Source: an uncultured Bacilli bacterium
Lineage (GTDB): Bacteria > Bacillota_I > Bacilli_A > RF39 > UBA660
Direction: 5' to 3'
DNA length: 51,357 nt
Assembly (NCBI GenBank): GCA_947623685.1
Contig: CANQHF010000001.1
Location: forward strand, 83,619 to 134,975
The position numbers were made by a program, and so were the translations under genes. Shown in pieces: positions 38,179-48,500 of this stretch (the first letter of the stretch is position 1; each line of letters begins with the position of its first letter). The notes beneath the pieces are model-generated. The model made no database searches, had not been told where the DNA came from, and saw only the letters and a program-made list of their open reading frames with translations.

Positions 38179-38196
38179 TGTAGACTACTGTCTACA
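38179..38196. promoter_or_regulatory. Palindromic operator-like site, T4SS operon promoter (distal)
   Basis: TGTAGACTACTGTCTACA, 67 bp from the proximal site. Confidence 0.65.
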
Positions 38197-38212
38197 CTCA
38201 CATCAAAAAAAA

Positions 38213-40156
38213 TTATAAATTATCTAATAGTTTATCTGTTAGACTTTTAGATGATAATAAAATATCATCCATCTTCTTTTCTTCTAAACCAGTTAATCTT
38301 CTTGCTTTAAAATCTGACTTTACTTTGACAAATCCTAATCCCAACTCATTGAATAATTGCTGTTTCTTTCTAATATCCTTACTCTTTACTCTTTCTTCCA
38401 AATGATCATAACGATTATGAAGAGTTTCCTTTTCATTCCAACTTTCAAATAATTCATTATATCTAGGGTGATTCTTTATTTCATATAACTTTGAATAAAA
38501 AGGTCGCATACCAGAAACTAATAATACTCCATATCCCTTCTCCATTCTAGCAAGTTCATCCACAGTAACCAATTCTCTTCCAACTACATCCCAGTTATAG
38601 GAAGATGAACCTTGTTTGGAATAAGTTCTACCAGATGATTTTTTATACCATGTCTTCTTACCCATAATTTGAGAAAAATAGTCTAAAGTTTCTTTGGATT
38701 TTGAACCTAAAAATAAAATATAGTCAGAACAGTCAAGTGCTGTTTCCCAATTATCTTTATATGCTTTTTTTAATTGAGATAGCGATTGTAAACTGGTAAC
38801 TACTCCACAGTTTAATCCTCTGATATAAGCCAAGTTTTCTAAGAATCGTGGTATCACGCCAAGCTGAGCCCACTCATCACAAAAGATTTGACAAGCAGTC
38901 GCTAAAGAACCATTATTATTACTTGCGTTTAAATCAACAATAGAAAATATTTGTGTATACATAATATTTGCAATAAAATTGAATGTTGAATTATTTGGAC
39001 TTGTAATAATAAAATATGCAATTCTTCCTTCTTTACCTTTTCCACCGATACGATTTAATTCCATTGTATCATTGACTGTCATCTCTTCTATTTCTGAAAT
39101 ATTAAATGGTGCTAATCTTGCTGATGCTGTCATAATAATGGTACTCATCATTTTTGGAGATGATGCTGAAACTTTAAAATGTCCCCATTGTTTTACTCCA
39201 ATATTCTCAGGATCTTTTTCAGCCCAACTTTCAAACATTCTACTTAATGTTGAATTACCATCTTTGTCTGGTTCAGCTAAACGAATTAACTCTAACACAG
39301 TTTTAAAATTCTTGTCTTTATCTTCATAATTAAATAAAACATAATATATAATTGCTTGAAGAAAGACCATCTCTGCTTTTTCCCAGAATGGATCTCCAGT
39401 ATTTGATTCTATTGTTTCTGATTTAGTATTTTGCATAAGAGTATTTATCATTGTCATAACATCATCTTCTGCTATCCAAGGAATAGTTTCTAATTTGTCA
39501 TTAACATTACTGACTTTATTTATTTTTTTAATATACATAAGAGGATTAAAGTGATCAGATTTATGCTTATCAACTAAATTTAAAACTCTTATATCATATC
39601 CTAAATTAACTAAAGACATACCACAATCTCGAAGCAATTCACCTTTAGGATCAGTAACAACAAAAGTTTCTCCATTTGCATTTAAAAGATTAACTTTAAA
39701 GAAAAACCTTGATTTTCCACTCCCTGGCTTTCCTACTAGAATCATATTACGATTACGGTCGGATATTCTCATGTTTTTTGCAAACATTTCTGTGGAAGTG
39801 AAAATCTGATTTTTTTCTAACTCTTTTTCACGAAATGGTTTTGTTGCTATTGGATTTTCCCAATCAGAAGAACCATAAGTGTTTTCTTGAATGTTCTTCT
39901 TATTTTGAGAAATATAGGTATAAATTATCATTGCTACAAACAAACCGACAAATAATGATGTGGTAATAGTTTTAGCATTTAAAATCACAGGAGTATTAAT
40001 TTTATGAAGATTATCTAATGCTTCAGTTAAATATGCAAATTCAAACCCACCATTTGCTTCAGACAAACTACATACTCTAAGAGTATAATAAGAGGCAATT
40101 AAAACTATCAATAAAATAATCCATAAACTACTTTTATGCTCCCTTTTAACGATCAA
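38213..40156 (-). CDS. VirD4/TraG coupling protein
   Basis: NMILVGKPGSGKSRFFFKVNLLNANGETFVVTDPKGEL...CQIFCDEWAQLGVIPRFLENLAYIRGLNCGVVTSLQSLSQLKKAY. Confidence 0.95.
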   Translation of the reverse strand: MIVKREHKSSLWIILLIVLIASYYTLRVCSLSEANGGFEFAYLTEALDNLHKINTPVILNAKTITTSLFVGLFVAMIIYTYISQNKKNIQENTYGSSDWENPIATKPFREKELEKNQIFTSTEMFAKNMRISDRNRNMILVGKPGSGKSRFFFKVNLLNANGETFVVTDPKGELLRDCGMSLVNLGYDIRVLNLVDKHKSDHFNPLMYIKKINKVSNVNDKLETIPWIAEDDVMTMINTLMQNTKSETIESNTGDPFWEKAEMVFLQAIIYYVLFNYEDKDKNFKTVLELIRLAEPDKDGNSTLSRMFESWAEKDPENIGVKQWGHFKVSASSPKMMSTIIMTASARLAPFNISEIEEMTVNDTMELNRIGGKGKEGRIAYFIITSPNNSTFNFIANIMYTQIFSIVDLNASNNNGSLATACQIFCDEWAQLGVIPRFLENLAYIRGLNCGVVTSLQSLSQLKKAYKDNWETALDCSDYILFLGSKSKETLDYFSQIMGKKTWYKKSSGRTYSKQGSSSYNWDVVGRELVTVDELARMEKGYGVLLVSGMRPFYSKLYEIKNHPRYNELFESWNEKETLHNRYDHLEERVKSKDIRKKQQLFNELGLGFVKVKSDFKARRLTGLEEKKMDDILLSSKSLTDKLLDNL

Positions 40157-41357
40157 GAGTTGCTTCCTCTTCCTGTTCTAGTTCTGGCATCTTAATTTCT
40201 GGATTATTTTGATTTTTCTCAGCAAATTCATTTGCCTCTTTTACTAAATCTGCTGTTTTCGATTTTTTTTTACTTTCTTCCACCATTTCTTTAGTGTCCG
40301 TTTCTCTTACAAGGACTCGTATCTTTCCATTCGGATTATGCTGTGCAATAAAATCTTTATTTCGATATTTTTCTTTAAATGTTTCATAATCCTTTTCAGT
40401 ATCTATTTCCAATTCGATTATATCATTTGAATTACTTTCAGTTTCAATACTTCTACCACCTGATGATCCATATTCTTTGATAGGATAATCAGAAGGAGCA
40501 AATTCACGATATTTTTCTAAATCTTCAGAACGAATCGCAATTATCATTTCTTTATCATTTAAAACTTTTGCTCCATGACTAGGTAAATCAAATAATTGCT
40601 CTCTTATTTCACAATATTGTTCTTTAGTGATTTTTTGAATACAGTAATTCATTTGATAATCTCTTACTAGACAAGAACCAAAATCTTCTCCTACTTTGCT
40701 AAGTGCATCTACTGTTAAATTCATACCACGAGAAACCATAGGTTCTAATATTCGTTCATCAACATCATCTAATGTACTATCTAAATCATTATTCTTCATT
40801 CTTTTTACTCTTTCAGATGGAATCTTAGCAAGTTGCTCATTTAAGAATCCAACTCTACTCTTATTTACTATTACAACATATTTTTCATCTTCTTTATTAA
40901 GTTCATCTTGAAGAGATAATTCTTTAAACTTATCAGCCTTTGCCTTACAAATTTGATTAATTATTTTAAACTTGGATGTAGACTTATATCTTTCATTCCA
41001 TTTTTGGTATTTAATCTCATTTTTAGCAAGTTTTTCTTGTTGATGTAATGACTTGTTTGCACCTAATTCACCATCTGGTTGCATCTTCTTAACACCCATT
41101 AAAATATCACTTTCTCTTGCTGCTGCAATAATTTGTTTTGCTTCAGCTTTTGTAAGTGGTGGTGAAACAAATAATTCTTTAGTTTGACCATCTTTTTTTA
41201 ATGCTTTCATAGATGCTGAGAAATGCTTTTGATACCATCTATTTGCTCTTATAAGGAATCGACCAAATAATTTAGTAAATACTTTCCCACTTTTTTCTGA
41301 TATAGCAACAGTACGCTCGGCTGTATGCTCTAAATCGTGCTTTGCATTACCATCCAT
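40146..41357 (-). CDS. PcfB/DUF3801-like conjugation protein
   Basis: AISEKSGKVFTKLFGRFLIRANRWYQKHFSAS...GQTKELFVSPPLTKAEAKQI; adjacent to VirD4. Confidence 0.75.
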   Translation of the reverse strand: MDGNAKHDLEHTAERTVAISEKSGKVFTKLFGRFLIRANRWYQKHFSASMKALKKDGQTKELFVSPPLTKAEAKQIIAAARESDILMGVKKMQPDGELGANKSLHQQEKLAKNEIKYQKWNERYKSTSKFKIINQICKAKADKFKELSLQDELNKEDEKYVVIVNKSRVGFLNEQLAKIPSERVKRMKNNDLDSTLDDVDERILEPMVSRGMNLTVDALSKVGEDFGSCLVRDYQMNYCIQKITKEQYCEIREQLFDLPSHGAKVLNDKEMIIAIRSEDLEKYREFAPSDYPIKEYGSSGGRSIETESNSNDIIELEIDTEKDYETFKEKYRNKDFIAQHNPNGKIRVLVRETDTKEMVEESKKKSKTADLVKEANEFAEKNQNNPEIKMPELEQEEEATLDR

Positions 41358-41358
41358 A

Positions 41359-44300
41359 TTAAGCTGCCTCCTTTTCTGGTTCTTTAAAGTTTAATTCATT
41401 GGTAGGAAATTGAATTATTTTACTATTTAATGCCATGTTATTATAACTTTCACATATCTTTTTACTATTATAATGATTTATATATAAACCATCTTTATTA
41501 TGAAAACCAATCTGATCTTCATTTGTAAATTCTAAAATAACTGATTTTTCATTTATTTTACTTTTAACAAAATTAACTTGAATATATCCGTTAACATTAT
41601 CTATAACCATTGGTACTTTAATAAAGTTTGAACTAAATTCACATTTTTCCTTTGGTACTTCTAAAGTCAAAAGATTCTTCTTTTTAGAATCAGTTGGATA
41701 GAAAATTTTGATATATCTTTCTATTTCATTAAAAAACAATTTCTTTTGAAACTCTTTTTTAAATCCTTCTAATAGATATTTAGACATACCACTATTGACT
41801 AATTTACCTCTTCTTGGAGCAACAATTAAATAACTTTTATCTTCAGTCCAGTTACATATCTTCTTAATAGCAAATATTAAGATATTAGGATCTTCTGTTC
41901 TTATATAAAAACCTTTTTCAGTTTCCAAATAAATTTTGGATTTATAAACTTTACAAATAGGTTCTTTATATTTAGATACATAACTGTTATCATAAATTAT
42001 TTCTTGCTCTTTTTTTGGTGAGGTAACATTGGAAGTTTTATCTTCATTTTCAACATTTTTACCTTTAGTTTTATCTTCCCAATTATACTTCAATTCATTA
42101 AAAGTTTTTTTAAATAAAAATTCACCATTTCTATTATAAATAGAATAGATCTCACCATATTTTAATTTAGTAAAAAACATTTCTCCATTTTCAGACCACT
42201 CACACTCTTCCTTAGGAATATAAAAATATTCCTTAGCTTCAGTATAAGGAATTCTAACAAAATAATGAGTATCTGTTTCAAGTTCAGGTACTAACAATAC
42301 TTGATTAACTGAAAAAGCATAGTCATTTGTTTTTTCTATTGTTTCTTTAGTATTTTCTTTTACAGGTTCTCTAAACTCTTTCTCTTCATTAGATATGACA
42401 TTATCTTTACTAAGATTTAAAGTATTATCTAAATTATTATAAAAAAGTATGGTTTTGTAATTACCTGTTTGACCTTTGAATTTATTATCTATAAATTCTC
42501 TTTCGGATTCAGGAAATACATTACCAAATTTAAAGAAATCCATTTTACCTTGATTTAATACCATTCTATCTTTAATATTATCTTTTAATAATTCTAAAGT
42601 GCTATTATTGTATGATAATATACCATCAATATCATCAACAGAATTTATGATATATAATTCTTCAACTTCTTCTAAAGACAACTTTATTTCATCACTTAGT
42701 GTTTCTTCAAATTGCTTTATAACTAATTTTCTTTGTGAATCATTTAATTTAATACGAGCTTCACCATTGATGTTCTTTATATAAGTTTTATCAAAAACAT
42801 TGATATACTTAAATCTATTTAATGATTCATAATCAGAATAATTTTTATTATCTTTTATAAAATTAGTTAATAATAATTCTCCATTTAACATAGAAGACTT
42901 TGAATCTAAATATAAATTAGGATTTGAATTAAATATACTAACAAGATCTTCCTCAATAATATTTCTATTATTTTCAAAATACGATAATAATACTTTATCA
43001 TCTGATTTATCAACTTGTTGCTTCACTTCACTATAAAGAAAATTAGTCATTGCTTTAGAAGCAAAATTATCCATAATATTTTCTTTTTTCTCTATCTTTT
43101 TTGGATACATTATTTCATCAAGTTCATTTTTATTAAAAGATGTCCTATCAATTAGATACTCTTTAAATAATGATTCATCATAAGTATTTTTAATTAGTCT
43201 ATCTTTCTTTAATTCTTTATAAACTAATGAAATAGATTCAACATTATATTCTGAATTTAAAAAGTATTTATTATCTAACAAATAAGAAAATCCTGAAGTT
43301 TTATATTTCTGAATATCCATATATTTAAGATTAGTATTACCAAGATCTCCAAAATCTTTATATTCCCCAAGTTTTGAAATATCTAATACATCTACTTTAA
43401 AACCTTTATTTAACAACATAGGTATTTGTTCTATCATTGCTCTTTTACCTGCATCATCATTATCAAGAGCTAAAGTTATAGAAGAACGATTATTCCTAAG
43501 CAATTTCAAATGTTCTTCGCTTATACTAACACCCATTAAAGCAGCAACATTTTGAAATCCTAATTTTTTTGCACCTTCGACATCCATATAACCTTCAACT
43601 AATATTAATTCATTATTATATGCTAATGTTTTAGAATTATTGAAATTATATAACAATTCTTTCTTATGAAAGATTGCTGTTTCTGAAGTATGCAAATATT
43701 TTGGTTTTTCATCCTTAATAGTTCGTCCACAAAAGGTTACTATATTACCCTTCTCATCACATATTGGTATCATTACTCTATCTTGAAATGTTTCATATAA
43801 TGAGCCATTATCATTTAATCTTAAATATCCTAATTTAACCAATAGTGATTCTGGAAAATTTGGATTATTCTTTGATAGATTTAACAATTGGTCTTTAGGA
43901 GCAAATCCCATACTTAATTCTTTTATGGAAGTATCATTAATTCCTCTATCATGCAAATAATCAAGAGCTTCTCCCTTAACAGCAGTTAAATTATAAGTGA
44001 ACAATCTATTAAGGCGATTATTTAAATCTAATAATTCTTTTTCTTCATCAGTATACTTTCTTGAATTAACTGCATATTGATGATCATAAGTATTTTTACG
44101 AATTCTTGAAACATCAATATTTAAATTACAAATATCAACTACTTTTTCGATTGCTTCATTTACTGATATAAAATTATGGTTTACTTGATTCTCATATTTT
44201 TGAACAAAAGATATTACATTACCTGTTGTTCCACATGCAAAACAAGTTGCTATATTTCTTTTTGGATCTACTGAAAGACTAGGGTTACTATCATTGTGAA

Positions 44301-44406
44301 ACGGACATAAGCATTTATTATGACTCATTTTTAAGCTATAATGATTAATAACATCTATAATACTAGCTTGTTTTAAAACTTCGCTATATAGATTTATAAA
44401 GTTCAC
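41359..44406 (-). CDS. DnaG-like primase with long C-terminal extension
   Basis: CLCPFHNDSNPSLSVDPKRNIATCFACGTTGNVISFV (zinc finger), LILVEGYMDVEGAKKLGFQNVAALMGVSI, TLALDNDDAGKRA (Toprim). Confidence 0.93.
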   Translation of the reverse strand: MNFINLYSEVLKQASIIDVINHYSLKMSHNKCLCPFHNDSNPSLSVDPKRNIATCFACGTTGNVISFVQKYENQVNHNFISVNEAIEKVVDICNLNIDVSRIRKNTYDHQYAVNSRKYTDEEKELLDLNNRLNRLFTYNLTAVKGEALDYLHDRGINDTSIKELSMGFAPKDQLLNLSKNNPNFPESLLVKLGYLRLNDNGSLYETFQDRVMIPICDEKGNIVTFCGRTIKDEKPKYLHTSETAIFHKKELLYNFNNSKTLAYNNELILVEGYMDVEGAKKLGFQNVAALMGVSISEEHLKLLRNNRSSITLALDNDDAGKRAMIEQIPMLLNKGFKVDVLDISKLGEYKDFGDLGNTNLKYMDIQKYKTSGFSYLLDNKYFLNSEYNVESISLVYKELKKDRLIKNTYDESLFKEYLIDRTSFNKNELDEIMYPKKIEKKENIMDNFASKAMTNFLYSEVKQQVDKSDDKVLLSYFENNRNIIEEDLVSIFNSNPNLYLDSKSSMLNGELLLTNFIKDNKNYSDYESLNRFKYINVFDKTYIKNINGEARIKLNDSQRKLVIKQFEETLSDEIKLSLEEVEELYIINSVDDIDGILSYNNSTLELLKDNIKDRMVLNQGKMDFFKFGNVFPESEREFIDNKFKGQTGNYKTILFYNNLDNTLNLSKDNVISNEEKEFREPVKENTKETIEKTNDYAFSVNQVLLVPELETDTHYFVRIPYTEAKEYFYIPKEECEWSENGEMFFTKLKYGEIYSIYNRNGEFLFKKTFNELKYNWEDKTKGKNVENEDKTSNVTSPKKEQEIIYDNSYVSKYKEPICKVYKSKIYLETEKGFYIRTEDPNILIFAIKKICNWTEDKSYLIVAPRRGKLVNSGMSKYLLEGFKKEFQKKLFFNEIERYIKIFYPTDSKKKNLLTLEVPKEKCEFSSNFIKVPMVIDNVNGYIQVNFVKSKINEKSVILEFTNEDQIGFHNKDGLYINHYNSKKICESYNNMALNSKIIQFPTNELNFKEPEKEAA

Positions 44407-45411
44407 CTACCTTTCGTATTCTAATTCAACATTTAAACTCCTATCTTGAGTTTTGATATTATCCAGTAATATCTCTGCTTCATTTTTACACATATAGGCA
44501 ATTTTATTGATAAGTTTTGATAATGTTTGAAGAAAATATTCTGTTCGATGTACTAAATCACTTATAGTTGAAGAGTCTTCTCCATCTTTGTTTTTTTCAT
44601 ATAATTGTAAAACAAAGTTATCTTTATCAAAATTCTTATAATATTTTTGAATTTCGTTAATAACCTCTGAAGCATTTTTTTCTTTTAAAGAGATAGTAAA
44701 AGCATACTCATCTATTCCTGTTTTATTTTGGCGAATTTCTAACATTCTACTATTGCCAACAGGTTGAGCATAAATTTTCTTATTAGAAGAAGAAATCTCC
44801 CAACAATTATTTTCTTCCTTTACTTCAAACCCAGTATCTACAAAAAATTCCTTTATTCTCTTTAAAGGAACAATATTAATATCCACATTATTTCTTTCTT
44901 CAAAATATCTTCCTATTTTTAGTTTTTTACAAACTGCATCAAAATCAGCAAATCTAGTATTACAATAAAAAGGTTTATTTAATATAGTATTTTCTAAATT
45001 TTGTAATGAATTACAGTAATAACTTCTAAATCCATCAATATTGTAATGAGCTATATCACCACAAGCATTTGTAAAAAAATGATACATGTCATTTGTTAAT
45101 TTATCTAATGTACCTGTTTTTTGAAGTTGTCTATATTCCTTCACAATCTTTTTTAGTGGATAAACAGTATTGCCCTCATATAAAACTTTGGATTTCAAAT
45201 TATTATCATCAATACATTTTTGAATAATCAGTCTATCCATTGCTTCATTTCCAGTAAGATTTAATGATTCAATAATTGTTTTTTCTTTTTGAATAATTGC
45301 ATTACTACCAGATAAACTAATTCTTTGTTCTTTATTTAATTGAACTTTACTCAATTCTATCACCCTTTTCCATTTTTTCTTCTTCTCTACTACATCTTGA
45401 TGAAACGACAC
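44407..45411 (-). CDS. Hypothetical ICE protein; start uncertain
   Basis: Operonic ORF ending NVELEYER; TTG at LSKVQLN is a possible true start because a short ORF overlaps the annotated N-term. Confidence 0.6.
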   Translation of the reverse strand: MSFHQDVVEKKKKWKRVIELSKVQLNKEQRISLSGSNAIIQKEKTIIESLNLTGNEAMDRLIIQKCIDDNNLKSKVLYEGNTVYPLKKIVKEYRQLQKTGTLDKLTNDMYHFFTNACGDIAHYNIDGFRSYYCNSLQNLENTILNKPFYCNTRFADFDAVCKKLKIGRYFEERNNVDINIVPLKRIKEFFVDTGFEVKEENNCWEISSSNKKIYAQPVGNSRMLEIRQNKTGIDEYAFTISLKEKNASEVINEIQKYYKNFDKDNFVLQLYEKNKDGEDSSTISDLVHRTEYFLQTLSKLINKIAYMCKNEAEILLDNIKTQDRSLNVELEYER

Positions 45412-45466
45412 AACAACTATATATAAATAAAAGTAACATAAAAATTAAAAATAAAAGTAAGATCAT
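45347..45466 (-). CDS. 39-aa single-TM microprotein (candidate)
   Basis: MILLLFLIFMLLLFIYSCCVVSSRCSREEEKMEKGDRIE-stop, upstream agaaagggtact SD; not in the ORF track. Confidence 0.5.
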   Translation of the reverse strand: MILLLFLIFMLLLFIYSCCVVSSRCSREEEKMEKGDRIE

Positions 45467-45525
45467 AGTACCCTTTCTAAAAAAATAAATAAGAAGAGGG
45501 ATAATAAATACCCCTCATTCAATTT

Positions 45526-48500
45526 TTATTTTCTTTTTTTAGATTTTTTTACTGCAAATAAAATAATAGATGTTAAACCTGCTAATGAAATACCAGCTAA
45601 AGCAATATATAATGGCATATTGTCATCATATCCTGTTTGTACTACTGGAAGTAAAGTATTTTGATAATAAAAACTATAAATATTATTATCATCAACTTCT
45701 ACTAACTCATCATTAACAAATAATCCTTCATTATTTAATACTACCTTAATAACCTCATTTGATAATCCATATCCTTCAGGTGAAGATAGTTCTTTTATAA
45801 ACACAGTTGAATTACTATGAATATCAATTAAAGCTGTACCATCTTCTTGATTAGCGTGATATTCTTGAATGACATCTTGACATTCAGAATCACTACATAA
45901 TCCAAATACGAAATCTTTACTAACAATATTCTTTTGTGTTTGTGAATCTACTTTATTTACTAAAATGTAATGTAATAAAGTATTTTCATAATTAAAACTA
46001 TATACTAATTCATCATCAACCTCTACCAATTCATCATTGATGTGTAATCCATCTTTATCTAATAAAACTTTTACGACTTCATCAGATAATTCATAATTTT
46101 TTGGCGAAGATAATTCACGAAGGTACATAGTTTTACCATATTTTATTTCAATATTATCAGTTGTTCCGTCTTCTTGATTAGCATGATACTCCTGAATGAC
46201 ATCTTGACATTCAGAATCATTACATAATCCAAATACGAAATCTTTACCAACAATATTTTCTTGAGTTTTAGAATCTACTTTATTTACTTTTAAATAGTTA
46301 ATAATTGGTTTATTATAAACAACTTCACTATTAGAAATTTTTATAATATTTTGACCTTTATATTGAGTATCTACTGGATAAGATTCTTCATTTAAATAGT
46401 ATCCTTCTTTTGCTTCTGCCTCTTCTATTTCAAAATAAGTTTCTTCATCTGTTGAAATTGGAAGATCAGCATTAAATACTAATTTACCTTCAGAATCAGT
46501 TTTACCTTGTTCTACTAAAGTACCAGCTTCAACTAAAACTTTACCATCATAAGATACTATATCCTTAGTTGCAGACAAATTAAAAATAACACCTTCAAGT
46601 GCTATCTCTGTGTCTTCTTCTAATTTAAGTAAATCTAATTCTACTTTTTGTCTTTCATTTGTAATTGATACTGTATCCATAACTACTTCAGTTTCATTAT
46701 CTACAAATTCAAGATTTACCTCATATTGATTTTGGTCAATTATCATTCCTTCTGGAGCATCCACTTCGTATACTACATATTTACCTAAAGGAAGTTTTCT
46801 TGATAATGCACCTTTATCTTTTTCGGTTGTAATAGTATCAACTATTTCACCTTTTCTATAAAGTATTGAACCATCAGCAGGATCTATAATGTCTTCGGCT
46901 GCTTGAATATTAACTGTCATTCCTGCTAAAGATCTTTCTTCATAAATAAATTGTTTGTTTCCATCTTCAGTTTCTTCTACATTAACTAAGACTTCACCAA
47001 ACTTTTCTACTTTAACTTGACCTTTTACTGGTTTATCTTCCATAACTACTGTAATAATAGGATCTCCGTCTGGATCAGTTTCAAATATATTAGAATTAGT
47101 TACTCTAAAACTTACTCCTTCTTTATTAATAACATAAAGATTTGGGCTTTCGATTTCATCTAATATATAATTACCAGCTTTGACCTCTAATGGTAAAACA
47201 AATTCACCTCTATCATCTGTCTTCCATGTATCATAAGTTACTTCTCCTACTTTTTGTTTTAAATATTCACCAGTATCAGCATTTCTGATTTTAAAAGATG
47301 TATTTGATAAAGTAATTAACTTACCACTTTCGGCATCTTTCTTTTGTAATTTAACATAAGATGTAAAAATACGATTGTTAACAATATATTTAATTGTTTC
47401 CTGATTTTCTCTTGTTACCTTAAATTCCCAAGTATCTTTTACATTCTCAGTATCAATTTTTCCTTTTATTTGTTTTACAATAAAAGTACCATAGGCAAGT
47501 GGATTAGTTTTATCATAACCATTTTTGTCAGTAACTAACTTATCATACTCTTTTTCAGTAAATTCTGATCTGTGTTCCCACGCTTCTTCAATACTTCCAT
47601 ACTTATCTACATACTTTTTAGCAACTACTAGAAATTCAGCTCCCTCTTCCTTCTGAGTTATTTCAGATTCTTCTCCTGATGTAATAATTTTTTCAATCTC
47701 AAAATCACCTACTATTACCTTTTCTCTTGAAGTAGAACTTGATGTAACTACTTTTACATTTTGGTCAGCATAATTAAGACTGAAATTTATGGTAGATGGA
47801 TCTATTGAGTAACCCTCTGATGGAGTGAGCTCTTTCCACATATAGTCGCCTAAGTATAAATCATTAACTGTTGCTTTTCCACCTTCTATACGAACTCTTG
47901 TGATTTCTTGACCAGCACTATATATAATACTAGCATCTGCTGGATCTAAGATATTATTTCTAGCATATAGTCCATATACTGCACCATCCAGCGTACTTTC
48001 ATTTTGACTGTGCTTAACATCATAGTCTTCTTTAACAATTGTGGCTGTTCCTCTAACTCTTTCATTAGTAAGATTTAAAGTAATACTGCCACTACCTGTT
48101 GCTGAATCGCTATCAGTAGTATTATCAGGATTTAACCAATACTTTGTTTTGGTTTTCTTTTCAATTACACTATATCTATGCGTTTGTGATGCAAGATTAG
48201 TTGCTTCTTTTTGTGCCTCTGAATCAGCAGCAGCTTGTGCTTCAACTTGACTATGATATGCACCTCTTTCAGCTACTTTAGCTTTACCTTCATCACCTAA
48301 ACTATCATAGTTAGTACAATATTCTTTTTCACCAGAATTAGCTGTAAAAGTATTTACTGATGTTGCTCTTGCAATACCATTTGCATCTGTTGTTCCACTT
48401 GCAAACTTAGTTCCATCACGATAGAAGTCTACCTCTACTCCAGATAAAGGTTTTCTAGTATCAACATCAGTCTTATAGAAAGAAACTTCTACTGTTTCGT

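Noticed and set aside
15476-41357. Taking the whole tail set as uniform evidence for a sorting signal
   Set aside because: Several tails overlap the next gene's SD (e.g. GAGGAGATGGAAAG before ATG at 25837/16681, GAGGTGG before 22590), so those cases are not independent; only the tails with separate SDs are strong support.
45636-46290. CRISPR-like repeat in the SpaA gene
   Set aside because: Only two 327-bp in-frame units; it is a protein-domain duplication.
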